Source: Pseudomonas sp.
GTDB taxonomy: Bacteria > Pseudomonadota > Gammaproteobacteria > Pseudomonadales > Pseudomonadaceae
Assembly (NCBI GenBank): GCA_022448005.1
Contig: JAKUTK010000001.1
Coordinates: 13,528 to 77,527, forward strand
Reading direction: 5' to 3'
Length of the DNA stretch: 64,000 bases
A model generated the notes under the pieces. The model was not told where the DNA came from. It was given only the letters and a program-made list of their open reading frames with translations, and did no database searches. The translations under genes and the position numbers were made by a program. Below, piece by piece: positions 17,545 through 26,573 of the stretch. The first letter of the stretch is position 1. Each line of letters opens with the position of its first letter.

Positions 17545-19755
17545 CTAGGCCGACACGGCCAGCTGCCAAAGGCCGTCGACACAGTGGTCATTACGGAAGC
17601 TGCGACGCAGGTCGATGGCTGACAAGGGTCGGCTGAACAGATAGCCCTGAGCGTACTCGCAGCGCTCGGCCTCGAGAAATGCCAAATGTTTCGGTTCTTC
17701 GACGCCCTCGGCAATCACCGTCAGATCCAGACTCTGGCCCAACCCGATGATCGCCCGGCTGATCACGGCGGAATCCGCATCTTCACCCACCCCTGCAATG
17801 AAGCTGCGGTCGACCTTGAGAATATGCAGGGGGAACTGCTTCAGATAGCCGAGCGAGCAGTAGCCAGTGCCGAAATCATCCAGCGCCAGCCGTACACCGA
17901 GGTTGGCGATCTCCTGCAGGGTCGCCAGCACCGCATCACTGTGCTGCATCAACAGGGTCTCGGTGATCTCCAGCACCAGGCTCGAGGCGGGCAGCTGCGT
18001 CTCGCCAAGTATCGCGATGAGACGGTGGATGAAATCGGCCTGCTGCAGCTGCCTGATCGACAGATTCACCGAGCAGTAGAGTTGCGCCTGACCGGCCTGC
18101 TGCCAGCGACGTACCTGCGCGCAGGCCTCGCGCAACACCCACTCGCCGACGCGCACGATCTCGCGTGACTCCTCGAGGATCGGGACAAACTCCTGAGGGC
18201 CGACCGAGCGCCCGTCATGCTGCCAGCGCAGCAGTGCCTCGACCCCGGCCAGATGGGCCTGGCCATCAACCAGGCGACATATCGGTTGGTAACAGAGGGT
18301 GAATTCGTTGCGCTCGAGCGCCTGCGCCAGATTGCTCTGCAGCTCCAGCTGACGCTGCGCCGTGCTTTGCAGCCCCTCGCAGTACAAGGCGAACTGATTC
18401 TTGCCGGCGTCCTTGGCGCGGTACAGCGCCAGATCGGCGGCTTGCAAGGCATCCAGCGGTTTGCCATCACGCTGCAACGGAGCGATACCAATGCTGGCCG
18501 TGAGTGTCAGCGTCCGCTCAGCCAGTTGCAACGGCGCGCGCAGTGTATTGAGCATGCGCTGTGCCACGCGCTCGGCGTCGCTGGCGCAGGCAAGGTCGCC
18601 GAGCAGGGCCACGAACTCGTCGCCGCCGAAACGGGCGAGATGATCACCAGGACGCAGGCAGCCGGAGAGACGCCGGGCAACCTCCACCAGGACCTGATCG
18701 CCGACACGGTGACCAAGGCTGTCGTTGATCAGTTTGAAGCGATCAACGTCGACGAACAGCAGCGCAGAGTCGCGCACTCCACTACGCTGCTGCGCGGCGC
18801 TGAGAAGCTCATCCATGTGCAGACGATTCGCCAACCCGGTCAGCGGATCGTGACGGGCCGCGTGATGAAGGCAGCTTTCGGCGATCTTGCGCGCACTGAT
18901 GTTGGTCTGCGAGCCGGCCATGCGCCGCCCGCTGCGTTCGCAATGCTCGACCACGCCGCGTACCTGCACCCAAAGGTACTCGCCATAGTGAGTTTGAATG
19001 CGGTACTCGTGGTTCAGCGCTGCGGTACGGCCACCCAAGTGCGCGGAAATGGCTTCGCGCAAGCCAGCCAGGTCATCCGGATGGACCCGCTTGAACCAGC
19101 TGTCGCTGGTGTATCCGGGTTCAGTGGACAGACCCAGCATGGCCATCCAGCGTTCGGAGAGATAGAGCTGATCGGCATCGATGTGCCAGTCCCAGATGCC
19201 GTCCTCGGTGCCCCTCAAGGCGCGGGCCAGGCGTGCTTCGCTGTCCTCCAGCGCCTGCCGCTGCGCCACCGTGTAGGTGTCGATGGCGAGGATCATGTCG
19301 AAGAACACCGCCTTGAGCAGGCTGTCGAACACCGCGTAACCCGGAGCATCTCCCAGTAGCTCGGCCAGCATGTCACCGAGATACAGCCGGTAGGCACCCA
19401 GATACCACTCCAGATCGACGCCCACGCGCTGATGCACCAGCCCGACCAACAGACGGTCCTTCACATAGTCGCGGTCGTACGGGCCGTTCCATAATCGTTC
19501 GTAGTAGCTTCGCTGACTGTGCTTGAGCCGCATCAGCCGCTGGGGATCGGCCAACATGGCGGTCGGTGTATCGAACGCAGCCATGTGGGTATAGAGGCGC
19601 TCGATGAACCGGGCTTGCGCATCGTTCAGGTCGGCAGCTGCACTGTTCAGCCTCGCGCCATCGCTGGACTGCCACTCCAGAAAGCGCATGCGCGTACTGA
19701 TCACCTCAGGCCCGAGACCGATCCGCTCCAGCAACTCCTTCAGCTCGTCTTCCAT
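17545..19755 (-). CDS. Globin-coupled sensor with PAS, GGDEF and EAL domains
   Basis: Predicted haem-based gas sensor that makes and/or degrades cyclic di-GMP; 736 residues. Order: protoglobin domain (about 10-165; the proximal His is probably H108 in LVGLVHQRVGVDLEWY), PAS_3-type domain (about 172-292), GGDEF domain (about 300-460) with an intact GGDEF at 377-381 and an RxxD inhibitory-site motif at 368-371, and EAL domain (about 475-730) with EAL at 506-508 and DDFGTGYCSL. Both catalytic domains look intact, so it may switch between synthesis and hydrolysis. The start at 19755 has AGGTGG upstream; the frame runs on to 19941 but without globin similarity. A hemerythrin gene lies upstream in the same direction. 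Confidence 0.92.
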   Translation of the reverse strand: MEDELKELLERIGLGPEVISTRMRFLEWQSSDGARLNSAAADLNDAQARFIERLYTHMAAFDTPTAMLADPQRLMRLKHSQRSYYERLWNGPYDRDYVKDRLLVGLVHQRVGVDLEWYLGAYRLYLGDMLAELLGDAPGYAVFDSLLKAVFFDMILAIDTYTVAQRQALEDSEARLARALRGTEDGIWDWHIDADQLYLSERWMAMLGLSTEPGYTSDSWFKRVHPDDLAGLREAISAHLGGRTAALNHEYRIQTHYGEYLWVQVRGVVEHCERSGRRMAGSQTNISARKIAESCLHHAARHDPLTGLANRLHMDELLSAAQQRSGVRDSALLFVDVDRFKLINDSLGHRVGDQVLVEVARRLSGCLRPGDHLARFGGDEFVALLGDLACASDAERVAQRMLNTLRAPLQLAERTLTLTASIGIAPLQRDGKPLDALQAADLALYRAKDAGKNQFALYCEGLQSTAQRQLELQSNLAQALERNEFTLCYQPICRLVDGQAHLAGVEALLRWQHDGRSVGPQEFVPILEESREIVRVGEWVLREACAQVRRWQQAGQAQLYCSVNLSIRQLQQADFIHRLIAILGETQLPASSLVLEITETLLMQHSDAVLATLQEIANLGVRLALDDFGTGYCSLGYLKQFPLHILKVDRSFIAGVGEDADSAVISRAIIGLGQSLDLTVIAEGVEEPKHLAFLEAERCEYAQGYLFSRPLSAIDLRRSFRNDHCVDGLWQLAVSA

Positions 19756-19931
19756 ACGCCACCTACTCTGGAGCCGCAATGCGAGGCTCCTTTCGCTTGA
19801 GCAACTACAAGCAGGCAAACTTGCCGACCGGTAGCACTGGGCCATCAAGCCTGACAGTAGCGTTGTGGGGGAATATTGATGCAGATCAGCGGGGCAATAG
19901 GCGCGGCTTTCTGCTTGGTCGACCAGGCTAG

Positions 19932-19952
19932 ACCGGGGCATTGCGCCCCGGT
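19932..19952 (-). terminator. Hairpin after the hemerythrin gene
   Basis: ACCGGGGC (19932-19939) and GCCCCGGT (19945-19952) form a perfect 8-bp stem around ATTGC. It starts 10 bases past the hemerythrin stop. The T run is missing, so termination would be weak or Rho-assisted. Confidence 0.4.
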
Positions 19953-19961
19953 GGCGATCAA

Positions 19962-20435
19962 TCAGGCGGCCTGTTTCGCAGCGAATTCTTTCTTCAAACG
20001 GCTCTTGAGCGCTTCCATTTGTTGTCCCATCTCGTTCAGCTGGTCATCGCCAAACAACTCACGCGCGGTGGGAAACATTTCAGACTCTTCTTCCTCGATG
20101 TGGTGCTCGAGCAGCTCCTTGCAGACTTTTACTCGTCCGGAGAACTCAAGCGTCGAGGGATCAGTATCCTTGAGGTCCGGCAACACCAGCGAATCGACTG
20201 CACGATGCTCTTCCTTGGCCTCGTGGTACATGGTCTTCTCCTCTTTCCCACCCGCTTCCTTGAAGGCTGGATAGAGAATCTGTTCTTCCAGCTGGGTATG
20301 GATCGACACTTCCATTTCCAGCTTCTGTAACAGTTCGGTGCGGGTCTTGACGGCACGCTCGGTGGTATCGGTGAGGCGCGTCAGGATGTCTTTGACCTTC
20401 TCGTGGTCATCGATCAACAGGTCGATTGCGTTCAT
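19962..20435 (-). CDS. Hemerythrin-domain protein
   Basis: A 157-residue four-helix protein with the ligands of a di-iron hemerythrin site: H11 (IDDHEKV), H46 and E50 (SIHTQLEE), H71 or H77 (YHEAKEEHRAV), and H111/H112 with E116 (LLEHHIEEEESEMFP). Such bacterial proteins bind O2 or store/sense iron and NO. The cytoplasm is the likely location, as there is no signal peptide. It lies directly upstream of the globin-coupled c-di-GMP protein, which suggests a shared oxygen or NO theme, but a hairpin separates them. Confidence 0.9.
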   Translation of the reverse strand: MNAIDLLIDDHEKVKDILTRLTDTTERAVKTRTELLQKLEMEVSIHTQLEEQILYPAFKEAGGKEEKTMYHEAKEEHRAVDSLVLPDLKDTDPSTLEFSGRVKVCKELLEHHIEEEESEMFPTARELFGDDQLNEMGQQMEALKSRLKKEFAAKQAA

Positions 20436-20548
20436 TGGGATTTCCTCTAATCAGGTTTGCGCTGCATTCAGGCTCTTCGGTCTGATCGTCAGCGCTCAGG
20501 CACGTCTGAGTACGGCAGGCCTGTGGCAATACAGGCCTGCCGTCTGAC

Positions 20549-20827
20549 TCAGGCGTACTCGTAGGTAGGCAGTCCGGTGCGGCTCTGGCTTTGCAGCCGG
20601 GCGATGGCGGGCGACATTCCCGCTTCCAGCGCCAGATCACGGCGGACCGAGCTGATGACCCATTCAAGCTGGATGTTCGTCTGGGTCTGTCCTTTGGACA
20701 GGGCCCGTTTGATGACGTCCCGATCATCGTTACGAAGCGTTAGCAGGAGCCCGCCATCCGGACGGGGCGCGGTGACGACTTCGAATTCGGGAAACGCGGC
20801 AGAGAGAACTTTTTCAGCGGCAATCAT
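20549..20827 (-). CDS. Small DUF3509-like protein
   Basis: A 92-residue cytoplasmic protein (FPEFEVVTAPRPDGGLLLTLRND ... VISSVRRDLALEAG). The pattern resembles the Pseudomonas-restricted DUF3509 family, whose function is unknown. The start has GGAG nine bases upstream. It is transcribed with, or just ahead of, the hemerythrin gene (113-bp gap). The assignment is from memory of the family and is moderate. Confidence 0.65.
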   Translation of the reverse strand: MIAAEKVLSAAFPEFEVVTAPRPDGGLLLTLRNDDRDVIKRALSKGQTQTNIQLEWVISSVRRDLALEAGMSPAIARLQSQSRTGLPTYEYA

Positions 20828-21028
20828 TATTGTGTACTCCGGTTATGTTCCAGCGTACGTAGCTAGAGCATCGATCATGCCAACCGGGCAAACATAAAAA
20901 ACCCCATCATTTCAGAGACTTGCGTCACATAATGGCGCTTTGCACGCATGCAAAACGCATGACGGTTACGCTTACGGCATGCATTCTGCTGTGCGGAAGA
21001 ACAAATATCGAAGTTCGCTGTCGAGCGC

Positions 21029-21649
21029 TCAGGCCTTGCGCCAGACGCTTGCAAGCCAGGGTTGTTGCTCGCGCGGCAGCCCTGGCGGGCGATAGTAGTG
21101 CTCCAATTCCATGAATCCGCCGGAATGCAGCAAGCGCTGCCACGTAGGCCAGTCGTACCAGGTGCCGTAGCGGGCGCCACTCCAGCCTTCCTGGTTGTCG
21201 CCGCGTGGATTGGAACAGAACAACACCCCGGCGGGCCGAAGCGCCGCGTGGAGCCTCGACAAGACGTCGGCGATTTCGCGACTGGGCAGATGAAACAGCA
21301 CAGCATTGGCAAAAATGCCATCGAACGACTCGGCCGGAAGATCCAGCTCGAGCAAGTTTTGATGCAGCACTTCACACCCCGTTTCGGCACGCGCCATTGT
21401 CACGAAGGGCTCGGCGCCATCGAGGCCGACCGCAATATGCCCGCGCGCTGTGAACGCTTTGAGATCCCGCCCTGGCCCACAACCGAGATCGAGAATACGC
21501 AGCGGCGCCTTGCCCTCAATGTGCCGGAGTAATGCATCGATGTTCTGGCTGACGTCGTGGTCTCGAGTCCCATCGCGAAAGGCCTCGGCGTTGGTGCGAT
21601 AGTCATCCAGCGTCAGCTCCGAAATAGCGCGATGATTTTCGTCAGGCAT
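21029..21649 (-). CDS. Class I SAM-dependent methyltransferase
   Basis: A 206-residue protein with the SAM-binding motif I (ILDLGCGPGRDL, about 52-63), an acidic motif II position (VGLDGAEPFV), a motif IV-like region (FDGIFANAVLFHLPS) and a C-terminal WLASVWRKA. The fold is clear; the substrate is not. Similar short proteins in Pseudomonas are annotated only as methyltransferase-domain proteins. It is divergent from the receiver-domain gene at 21864. Confidence 0.85.
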   Translation of the reverse strand: MPDENHRAISELTLDDYRTNAEAFRDGTRDHDVSQNIDALLRHIEGKAPLRILDLGCGPGRDLKAFTARGHIAVGLDGAEPFVTMARAETGCEVLHQNLLELDLPAESFDGIFANAVLFHLPSREIADVLSRLHAALRPAGVLFCSNPRGDNQEGWSGARYGTWYDWPTWQRLLHSGGFMELEHYYRPPGLPREQQPWLASVWRKA

Positions 21650-21863
21650 GAGGGCACTCCAGCGATGAAAAGGCGAGCCTAACTACTCGACTGCCGGTTG
21701 CCAATGCATGTGGCATCGCGGAAAGTTCGCCAAATCGCAGCAAACGATTGACGAGCAGCTGCACATCGCTGAACTTGCGGAGCGGCACTCGCTCCAACGC
21801 TGATCCGCGTGGATTAATACCCCTATCGCGCTATGTTTACGAAATACATCGAGAATCGCTCCG

Positions 21864-22241
21864 ATGAGCCAAGCACACAAAAAAGTCGTTCTACTCGTCG
21901 AAGACGAACCTCACATCCTTTCCCTGCTGTCCGATTACCTCGCTGGCGAAGGCTATAAGGTGCTGGAGGCCGCAGATGCGCCGCGAGCCTTCGAGATCCT
22001 GGCAACAAAGCCGCAACTCGATCTGCTGGTGACTGATTTTCGTCTTCCTGGCGGCGTGTCCGGCGTGATGATCGCGGAGCCTGCATTGAAGCTGCGCCCC
22101 GATCTGAAGGTCATTTTCATCAGCGGCTACCCGATCGAGATCCATGAATCAGGCAGCGAGATTGCGCGCTCCGCGCCGATTCTGGCCAAGCCGTTCTCAC
22201 TGGACTCTTTGCGCAGCCAGATTCAGCAGCTGCTGGCCTGA
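21864..22241 (+). CDS. Single-domain response regulator (receiver only)
   Basis: A 125-residue CheY-like receiver without an output domain: acidic pair at about 13-14 (LVEDEP), phospho-acceptor D58 (LLVTDFRLPGG), and the conserved Lys in ILAKPFSLDSL. No kinase gene is adjacent. Lone receivers like this act as phosphate sinks or protein-protein adaptors; the partner cannot be told from here. The ribosome-binding site is weak. Confidence 0.85.
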   Translation: MSQAHKKVVLLVEDEPHILSLLSDYLAGEGYKVLEAADAPRAFEILATKPQLDLLVTDFRLPGGVSGVMIAEPALKLRPDLKVIFISGYPIEIHESGSEIARSAPILAKPFSLDSLRSQIQQLLA

Positions 22242-22266
22242 CCCAAGGTACTACGCCCCCAAACGC

Positions 22267-22293
22267 AACGAGCCCACACTAGGCGGGCTCGTT
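22267..22293. terminator. Bidirectional hairpin between receiver gene and fba
   Basis: AACGAGCCC (22267-22275) pairs with GGGCTCGTT (22285-22293), loop of 9 bases. It lies between two convergent genes and can serve both; only short T-rich flanks follow. Confidence 0.6.
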
Positions 22294-22308
22294 ATTCAAC
22301 GCAGCGAC

Positions 22309-23373
22309 TCAGTTGACCTTGGGATCCAGCTCGCCGCGTGCATAGCGCTCGAACATGCCTTCCAGGGAGATCGGCTTGATCTTCGAACCGTTGCCGGCGG
22401 TGCCGAACGCCTCGTAACGCGCGATGCAGATGTCACGCATAGCGGTCACGGTCTTGGCGAGATACTTACGCGGATCGAATTCGCTGGGGTTCTTTGCCAT
22501 GAACTCGCGGATCGCGCCGGTCGAGGCCAGACGCAGGTCGGTGTCGATGTTGACCTTGCGCACGCCGTACTTGATGCCTTCGACGATCTCCTCGACCGGC
22601 ACGCCGTAGGTTTCCTTGATGTCGCCACCGTACTCGTTGATGATTTTCAACCAGTCCTGCGGAACAGAGGACGAACCGTGCATCACCAAATGGGTATCCG
22701 GGATGCGCTGGTGAATTTCCTTGATGCGCTGGATCGACAGGGTGTCGCCGGTTGGCGGCTTGGTGAACTTGTACGCGCCGTGGCTGGTGCCGATGGCGAT
22801 GGCCAGAGCATCGACCTTGGTCTTGGCGACGAAGTCAGCAGCCTCTTCCGGATCGGTCAGCAGCTGGCTGTGATCCAGCGTGCCTTCGGCGCCGACGCCG
22901 TCTTCTTCACCGGCCATACCGGTTTCCAGAGAGCCCAGGCAACCCAGCTCGCCTTCCACCGACACACCACAGGCGTGGGCGAAAGCAACGGTCTGCTGAG
23001 TGACGCGGACGTTGTATTCGTAGTCGGACGGCGTCTTGCCGTCTTCGCGCAGCGAGCCGTCCATCATGACCGAGCTGAAGCCCAGCTGGATTGAGCGCTG
23101 GCAGATGTCAGGGCTGGTACCGTGATCCTGGTGCATGACCACCGGGATATGCGGGAATTCTTCCACCGCGGCGAGAATCAGGTGGCGCAGAAACGGCGCA
23201 CCGGCGTATTTGCGAGCACCGGCCGAAGCCTGGACGATCACCGGGGAGTCGGTCTTGTCGGCCGCTTCCATGATGGCTCGCATCTGCTCGAGGTTGTTTA
23301 CGTTGAAGGCCGGCACGCCGTAGCCGAATTCGGCGGCGTGGTCGAGCATCTGGCGCATGCTGATGAGTGCCAT
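22309..23373 (-). CDS. fba: Class II fructose-1,6-bisphosphate aldolase
   Basis: Zn-dependent aldolase cleaving or forming fructose-1,6-bisphosphate from dihydroxyacetone phosphate and glyceraldehyde-3-phosphate. The 354-residue product begins [27 protein letters not shown] and has the metal-site motif [12 protein letters not shown], the second signature [15 protein letters not shown] and the phosphate-binding [12 protein letters not shown] and [11 protein letters not shown] stretches, the pattern of the Calvin-cycle-type (CbbA) subgroup. As Pseudomonas lacks phosphofructokinase, it probably serves gluconeogenesis. It is downstream of pgk in the same direction, with two lipoprotein genes between. 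Confidence 0.95.
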   Translation of the reverse strand: MALISMRQMLDHAAEFGYGVPAFNVNNLEQMRAIMEAADKTDSPVIVQASAGARKYAGAPFLRHLILAAVEEFPHIPVVMHQDHGTSPDICQRSIQLGFSSVMMDGSLREDGKTPSDYEYNVRVTQQTVAFAHACGVSVEGELGCLGSLETGMAGEEDGVGAEGTLDHSQLLTDPEEAADFVAKTKVDALAIAIGTSHGAYKFTKPPTGDTLSIQRIKEIHQRIPDTHLVMHGSSSVPQDWLKIINEYGGDIKETYGVPVEEIVEGIKYGVRKVNIDTDLRLASTGAIREFMAKNPSEFDPRKYLAKTVTAMRDICIARYEAFGTAGNGSKIKPISLEGMFERYARGELDPKVN

Positions 23374-23541
23374 GTTTTCCTTTCTCCCGGTTAGGGTCGA
23401 TTAATCATGTAAAGCCTGCCGCAAGGGCTGACGGTGTTCAAGCACCGCGCGGCATGGCGCGGCATTGTAGTGGTGGACGGCTCAAAAGCCATCAGACCCG
23501 GTAAAAACGCCTTAAAACATGGGTTTCGCCCGCTTTTTCGA

Positions 23542-23874
23542 TCAGATATTGATCAGCGACGCACTGCACCCATGGGCGAGCAGTTTGTCATCCGCCAGAC
23601 GATAGACCAGCGCACCTGTCGCCTTGTCATGGAAGGCCACAACACCATCGCTATAGAAAGCACCACGGGTCACCGGTTCCTTGCGCAACCTGTGAACCTG
23701 CTGGCTGTCGCCAATTTTCAGCTCCACCATCTGGTGGCTTTCATCAGCATAGCGCCAGGCGATGTTTTGCTCGCTTTGACACTTCCAAACTACAAAGGGT
23801 GCATTTGGACCGGATTGCCAGTGCCCGCACCCGCCGAGCAGTAATGCAGCAATCGGAATGAGCAGACCTTTCAT
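23542..23874 (-). CDS. MliC-like lipoprotein (putative lysozyme inhibitor)
   Basis: A 110-residue lipoprotein (MKGLLIPIAALLLGGC; lipobox LGGC) with a short beta-rich domain beginning VVWKCQSEQNIAWRYADES and a later YSDGVVAFHDKATGALVYR segment. This resembles the MliC/PliC C-type lysozyme-inhibitor fold, which has a comparable Cys and ends with a late Cys (here HGCSAS). The start at 23874 has AAGGAGG four bases upstream. The assignment is moderate because the family's SGSGARY motif is not exact. Confidence 0.6.
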   Translation of the reverse strand: MKGLLIPIAALLLGGCGHWQSGPNAPFVVWKCQSEQNIAWRYADESHQMVELKIGDSQQVHRLRKEPVTRGAFYSDGVVAFHDKATGALVYRLADDKLLAHGCSASLINI

Positions 23875-23891
23875 TGGTCCTCCTTGCTGGC

Positions 23892-24086
23892 TCAGGGACA
23901 ATCCTGCACATCCGCGGCGGTTCCTGCAGTTGGGTCTCCCGTGCTTTGCATCTCGAGGCGCTGATCATTCTGCGCGGTCGGGCTCTGTGCCGGTGGCGGG
24001 TCGATTACTTCGCAGAGCGAGTCCGGCGAACCTCCGGCACAACCGGCCAGACCAATACAGCAAACAGCTATTGCGGCGAAACGCAT
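23892..24086 (-). CDS. Small predicted lipoprotein
   Basis: A 64-residue protein with a lipoprotein signal (MRFAAIAVCCIGLAGC; lipobox LAGC) and a short polar tail containing two more Cys (SLCEVIDPPP ... VQDCP), which may form a disulphide. GGAG lies upstream of the ATG at 24086. Its stop is 17 bases before the MliC-like start, so the two are likely co-transcribed. No family recognised. Confidence 0.65.
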   Translation of the reverse strand: MRFAAIAVCCIGLAGCAGGSPDSLCEVIDPPPAQSPTAQNDQRLEMQSTGDPTAGTAADVQDCP

Positions 24087-24124
24087 GGTGAGTCTCCATT
24101 CCTCATCTGGACAGAACAGAGACA

Positions 24125-24145
24125 GCAACCCGTCGCAGGGGTTGC
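24125..24145 (-). terminator. Hairpin after pgk
   Basis: GCAACCC (24125-24131) and GGGTTGC (24139-24145) form a 7-bp stem. On the minus strand it is followed by a pyrimidine-rich stretch (TGTCTCTGTTC). It lies 42 bases after the pgk stop and before the lipoprotein pair. Confidence 0.45.
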
Positions 24146-24187
24146 CTTTGCCGTTACGTTTGTAGCGACAAAAGGCCATCAGCTGCT

Positions 24188-25348
24188 TTAGTTCGCGCGT
24201 TGCTCCAGCACTTCAACAGCTGGCAGAACCTTGCCTTCGACGAACTCGAGGAAGGCGCCACCGCCAGTGGAGATATAGGAGATCTGCTCCGCGACACCGT
24301 ACTTGTCGATCGCAGCCAGGGTGTCACCGCCACCGGCGATGGAGAACGCCGAGCTTTGGGCAATCGCCTGGGCCAGAACCTTGGTGCCGTTACCAAACTG
24401 ATCAAACTCGAACACGCCAACCGGGCCGTTCCACAGGATGGTCTTCGAAGACTTCAGCAGCTCGGCAAAATTGGCCGCCGTTTGCGGACCGATGTCCAGA
24501 ATCATGTCGTCTTCGGCGACGTCCGCGACTGCCTTGACGGTGGCTTCAGCATCTTCAGCGAAAGCCTTGGCCACGACGACGTCGACCGGCAGCGGCACGC
24601 TGACCTTGGCGGCGATGGCCTTGGCAGTGTCGACCAGATCCGCCTCATACAGCGACTTGCCCACCGGGTAGCCGGCCGCCGCCAGGAAGGTATTGGCGAT
24701 GCCGCCGCCGACGATCAGCTGATTGCAGACCTGGCTCAGGCTGTTGAGCACGTCCAGCTTGGTCGAGACCTTGGAGCCAGCGACGATGGCCGCCATCGGC
24801 TGTGCCGGGCTCTTCAATGCCTTGCCCAGTGCATCTAGCTCAGCCGCGAGCAGCGGGCCGGCGCAGGCGACCTTGGCAAACTTGGCGACGCCGTGGGTCG
24901 ACCCCTGGGCACGGTGGGCAGTGCCGAAGGCGTCCATGACGAACACATCGCACAGCGCGGCGTACTTCTGCGCCAGCTCGTCGGTGTTCTTCTTCTCGCC
25001 CTTGTTGAAGCGCACGTTCTCCAGCAGCACCAGCTCGCCGGCCTGCACCTCGACGCCGTCGAGGTAGTCCTTGACCAGCGCCACTTCGCGACCGAGCGCC
25101 TTGCTCAGATAATCGGCGACCGGCTTGAGACTGTCTTCTTCGCTGTACACACCCTCTTCCGGACGGCCGAGGTGCGAGCAGACCAACACCGCCGCGCCCT
25201 TCTCCAGCGCCAGCTTGATGGTCGGCAACGAGGCCAGGATGCGCGCGTCGCTTTTCACTGCGCCATCCTTGACCGGCACGTTGAGGTCCTCGCGGATCAG
25301 CACGCGCTTACCCTGGAGGTCGAGGTCGGTCATCTTCAAAACGGTCAT
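24188..25348 (-). CDS. pgk: Phosphoglycerate kinase
   Basis: Cytoplasmic glycolytic/gluconeogenic enzyme interconverting 1,3-bisphosphoglycerate + ADP and 3-phosphoglycerate + ATP. The 386 residues include the substrate-binding N-terminus ([22 protein letters not shown]), [14 protein letters not shown], the hinge, and the C-terminal nucleotide site ([20 protein letters not shown] and [20 protein letters not shown]). The ATG at 25348 has AAGGAAG five bases upstream; the frame extends to 25480 but without similarity. It follows epd after 61 bases, the common epd-pgk order. Confidence 0.96.
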   Translation of the reverse strand: MTVLKMTDLDLQGKRVLIREDLNVPVKDGAVKSDARILASLPTIKLALEKGAAVLVCSHLGRPEEGVYSEEDSLKPVADYLSKALGREVALVKDYLDGVEVQAGELVLLENVRFNKGEKKNTDELAQKYAALCDVFVMDAFGTAHRAQGSTHGVAKFAKVACAGPLLAAELDALGKALKSPAQPMAAIVAGSKVSTKLDVLNSLSQVCNQLIVGGGIANTFLAAAGYPVGKSLYEADLVDTAKAIAAKVSVPLPVDVVVAKAFAEDAEATVKAVADVAEDDMILDIGPQTAANFAELLKSSKTILWNGPVGVFEFDQFGNGTKVLAQAIAQSSAFSIAGGGDTLAAIDKYGVAEQISYISTGGGAFLEFVEGKVLPAVEVLEQRAN

Positions 25349-25409
25349 GTGATCTTCCTTAAGTTCAAGAACGGCGATGTTTTCAAGCCGCGGACGCCCG
25401 GTGCGGCGG

Positions 25410-26453
25410 CTAAGTGCGGTGGGCGGCGCGCAGATAATGATCGGCCACGTCGAGCATGCGGTTGGCGAAACCCCATTCATTGTCGAACCACGCCAACAGG
25501 TTCACCAGCCGGGGCCCAGAGGCGCGCGTCAGGCTGCCGTCGACGATCGCCGAATGCGGGTCGTGATTGAAATCGCAACTGGCATGGGGCAACTCGGTAT
25601 ACGCGAGCAGGCCTTTCAACGGCCCGGATTCAGCGGCTTCCCGCAGGATCTGGTTGATCGTCGACGCATCGGTATCACGCGTCATCTGCAGCGTGATATC
25701 CAGACAGGACACGTTCACCGTTGGCACCCGCACGGCTTTGGCCTGAATCCGCCCCGAGAGTTCCGGCAGCAGGCGTTCAATGCCTTTTGCCAGGCCGGTG
25801 GAGACCGGAATCACCGACTGGAAGGCCGAGCGCGTGCGCCGCAGGTCGTCGTGGTGATAGGCGTCGATCACTGGCTGATCGTTCATCGCCGAGTGAATGG
25901 TGGTGATCGAAACGTAATCCAGACCAATCGCGTCGTTGAGCAGTTTGAGCAGCGGCACGCCGCAATTGGTCGTGCAGGACGCATTGGACACCAGCCGCTC
26001 GGCGCCGGTCAGCCGCTGGTGATTGATACCCATGACCACTGTTGCATCGACATCCGCGGCGCCGCTCATGGGCTGCGAAAACAGCACCCGCGGAACGCCT
26101 GCAGCGAGAAAGCGCTCCCCACCGGCCCGAGTGTTGTAGGCACCGGAACACTCCAACACCAGGTCCACTCCCAGAGCGCGCCAATCGACCGCTTCAGGCG
26201 TCGACTCACGCAACACTTTCCCGCAATGACCGTTCAGGTGCAGACAATCGCCGTCCACGCTCACCTCGCCGGGAAAACGGCCGTGAGTAGAGTCGAAGCG
26301 GGTGAGGTATTCCAGACTGGCCATATCGGCAAGGTCGTTGAGGGCAACGATCTCGAAATCAAACGCGGCATCGCGCTCGTAAAAAGCACGCAGCACGCAG
26401 CGACCGATGCGGCCGTAACCGTTGAGGGCGATGCGGTAGGGACGATTGGGCAT
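25410..26453 (-). CDS. epd: Erythrose-4-phosphate dehydrogenase
   Basis: NAD-dependent enzyme of the GapA superfamily that makes 4-phosphoerythronate for pyridoxal phosphate synthesis. The 347 residues have the Rossmann motif [16 protein letters not shown], the catalytic Cys at 160 (SNASCTTNC), and the epd-like features [22 protein letters not shown] and [18 protein letters not shown]. It lies between tkt and pgk, as epd does in other pseudomonads. A GapA role is the main alternative, but sequence and context favour Epd. Confidence 0.9.
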   Translation of the reverse strand: MPNRPYRIALNGYGRIGRCVLRAFYERDAAFDFEIVALNDLADMASLEYLTRFDSTHGRFPGEVSVDGDCLHLNGHCGKVLRESTPEAVDWRALGVDLVLECSGAYNTRAGGERFLAAGVPRVLFSQPMSGAADVDATVVMGINHQRLTGAERLVSNASCTTNCGVPLLKLLNDAIGLDYVSITTIHSAMNDQPVIDAYHHDDLRRTRSAFQSVIPVSTGLAKGIERLLPELSGRIQAKAVRVPTVNVSCLDITLQMTRDTDASTINQILREAAESGPLKGLLAYTELPHASCDFNHDPHSAIVDGSLTRASGPRLVNLLAWFDNEWGFANRMLDVADHYLRAAHRT

Positions 26454-26470
26454 ATAGCTTCCGCTGTCTC

Positions 26471-26544
26471 GTAGGTGCGAGGGAGACGCCTAGTTTTTGC
26501 TCGCGAACGCGCCGTGAACGCTTCGCGAGCAAGCTCGCTCCTAC
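26471..26544. repeat. REP-type imperfect inverted repeat (Pseudomonas GAGCAAGCTCGCTCCTAC family)
   Basis: Bases 26521-26544 read CTTCGCGAGCAAGCTCGCTC followed by CTAC, the reverse of the common Pseudomonas REP motif GTAGGAGCGAGCTTGCTCGC. A degenerate copy in opposite orientation lies at 26471-26507 (GTAGGTGCGAGG, then TTTGCTCGCGAA). The pair sits in the 120-bp tkt-epd gap, as expected for an extragenic REP doublet. It may stabilise or terminate the tkt message. Confidence 0.7.
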
Positions 26545-26573
26545 TGATTGAAGACCAACCGCAGCCGCTGGAA

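Noticed and set aside
18217-19359. A 380-codon plus-strand frame opposite the globin/GGDEF/EAL gene
   Set aside because: The opposite strand contains all domain motifs; this frame has none.
10744-19952. Two hairpins (10744-10764 and 19932-19952) sharing the loop ATTGC
   Set aside because: The stems differ in sequence and a five-base shared loop is easily due to chance; not called a repeat family.
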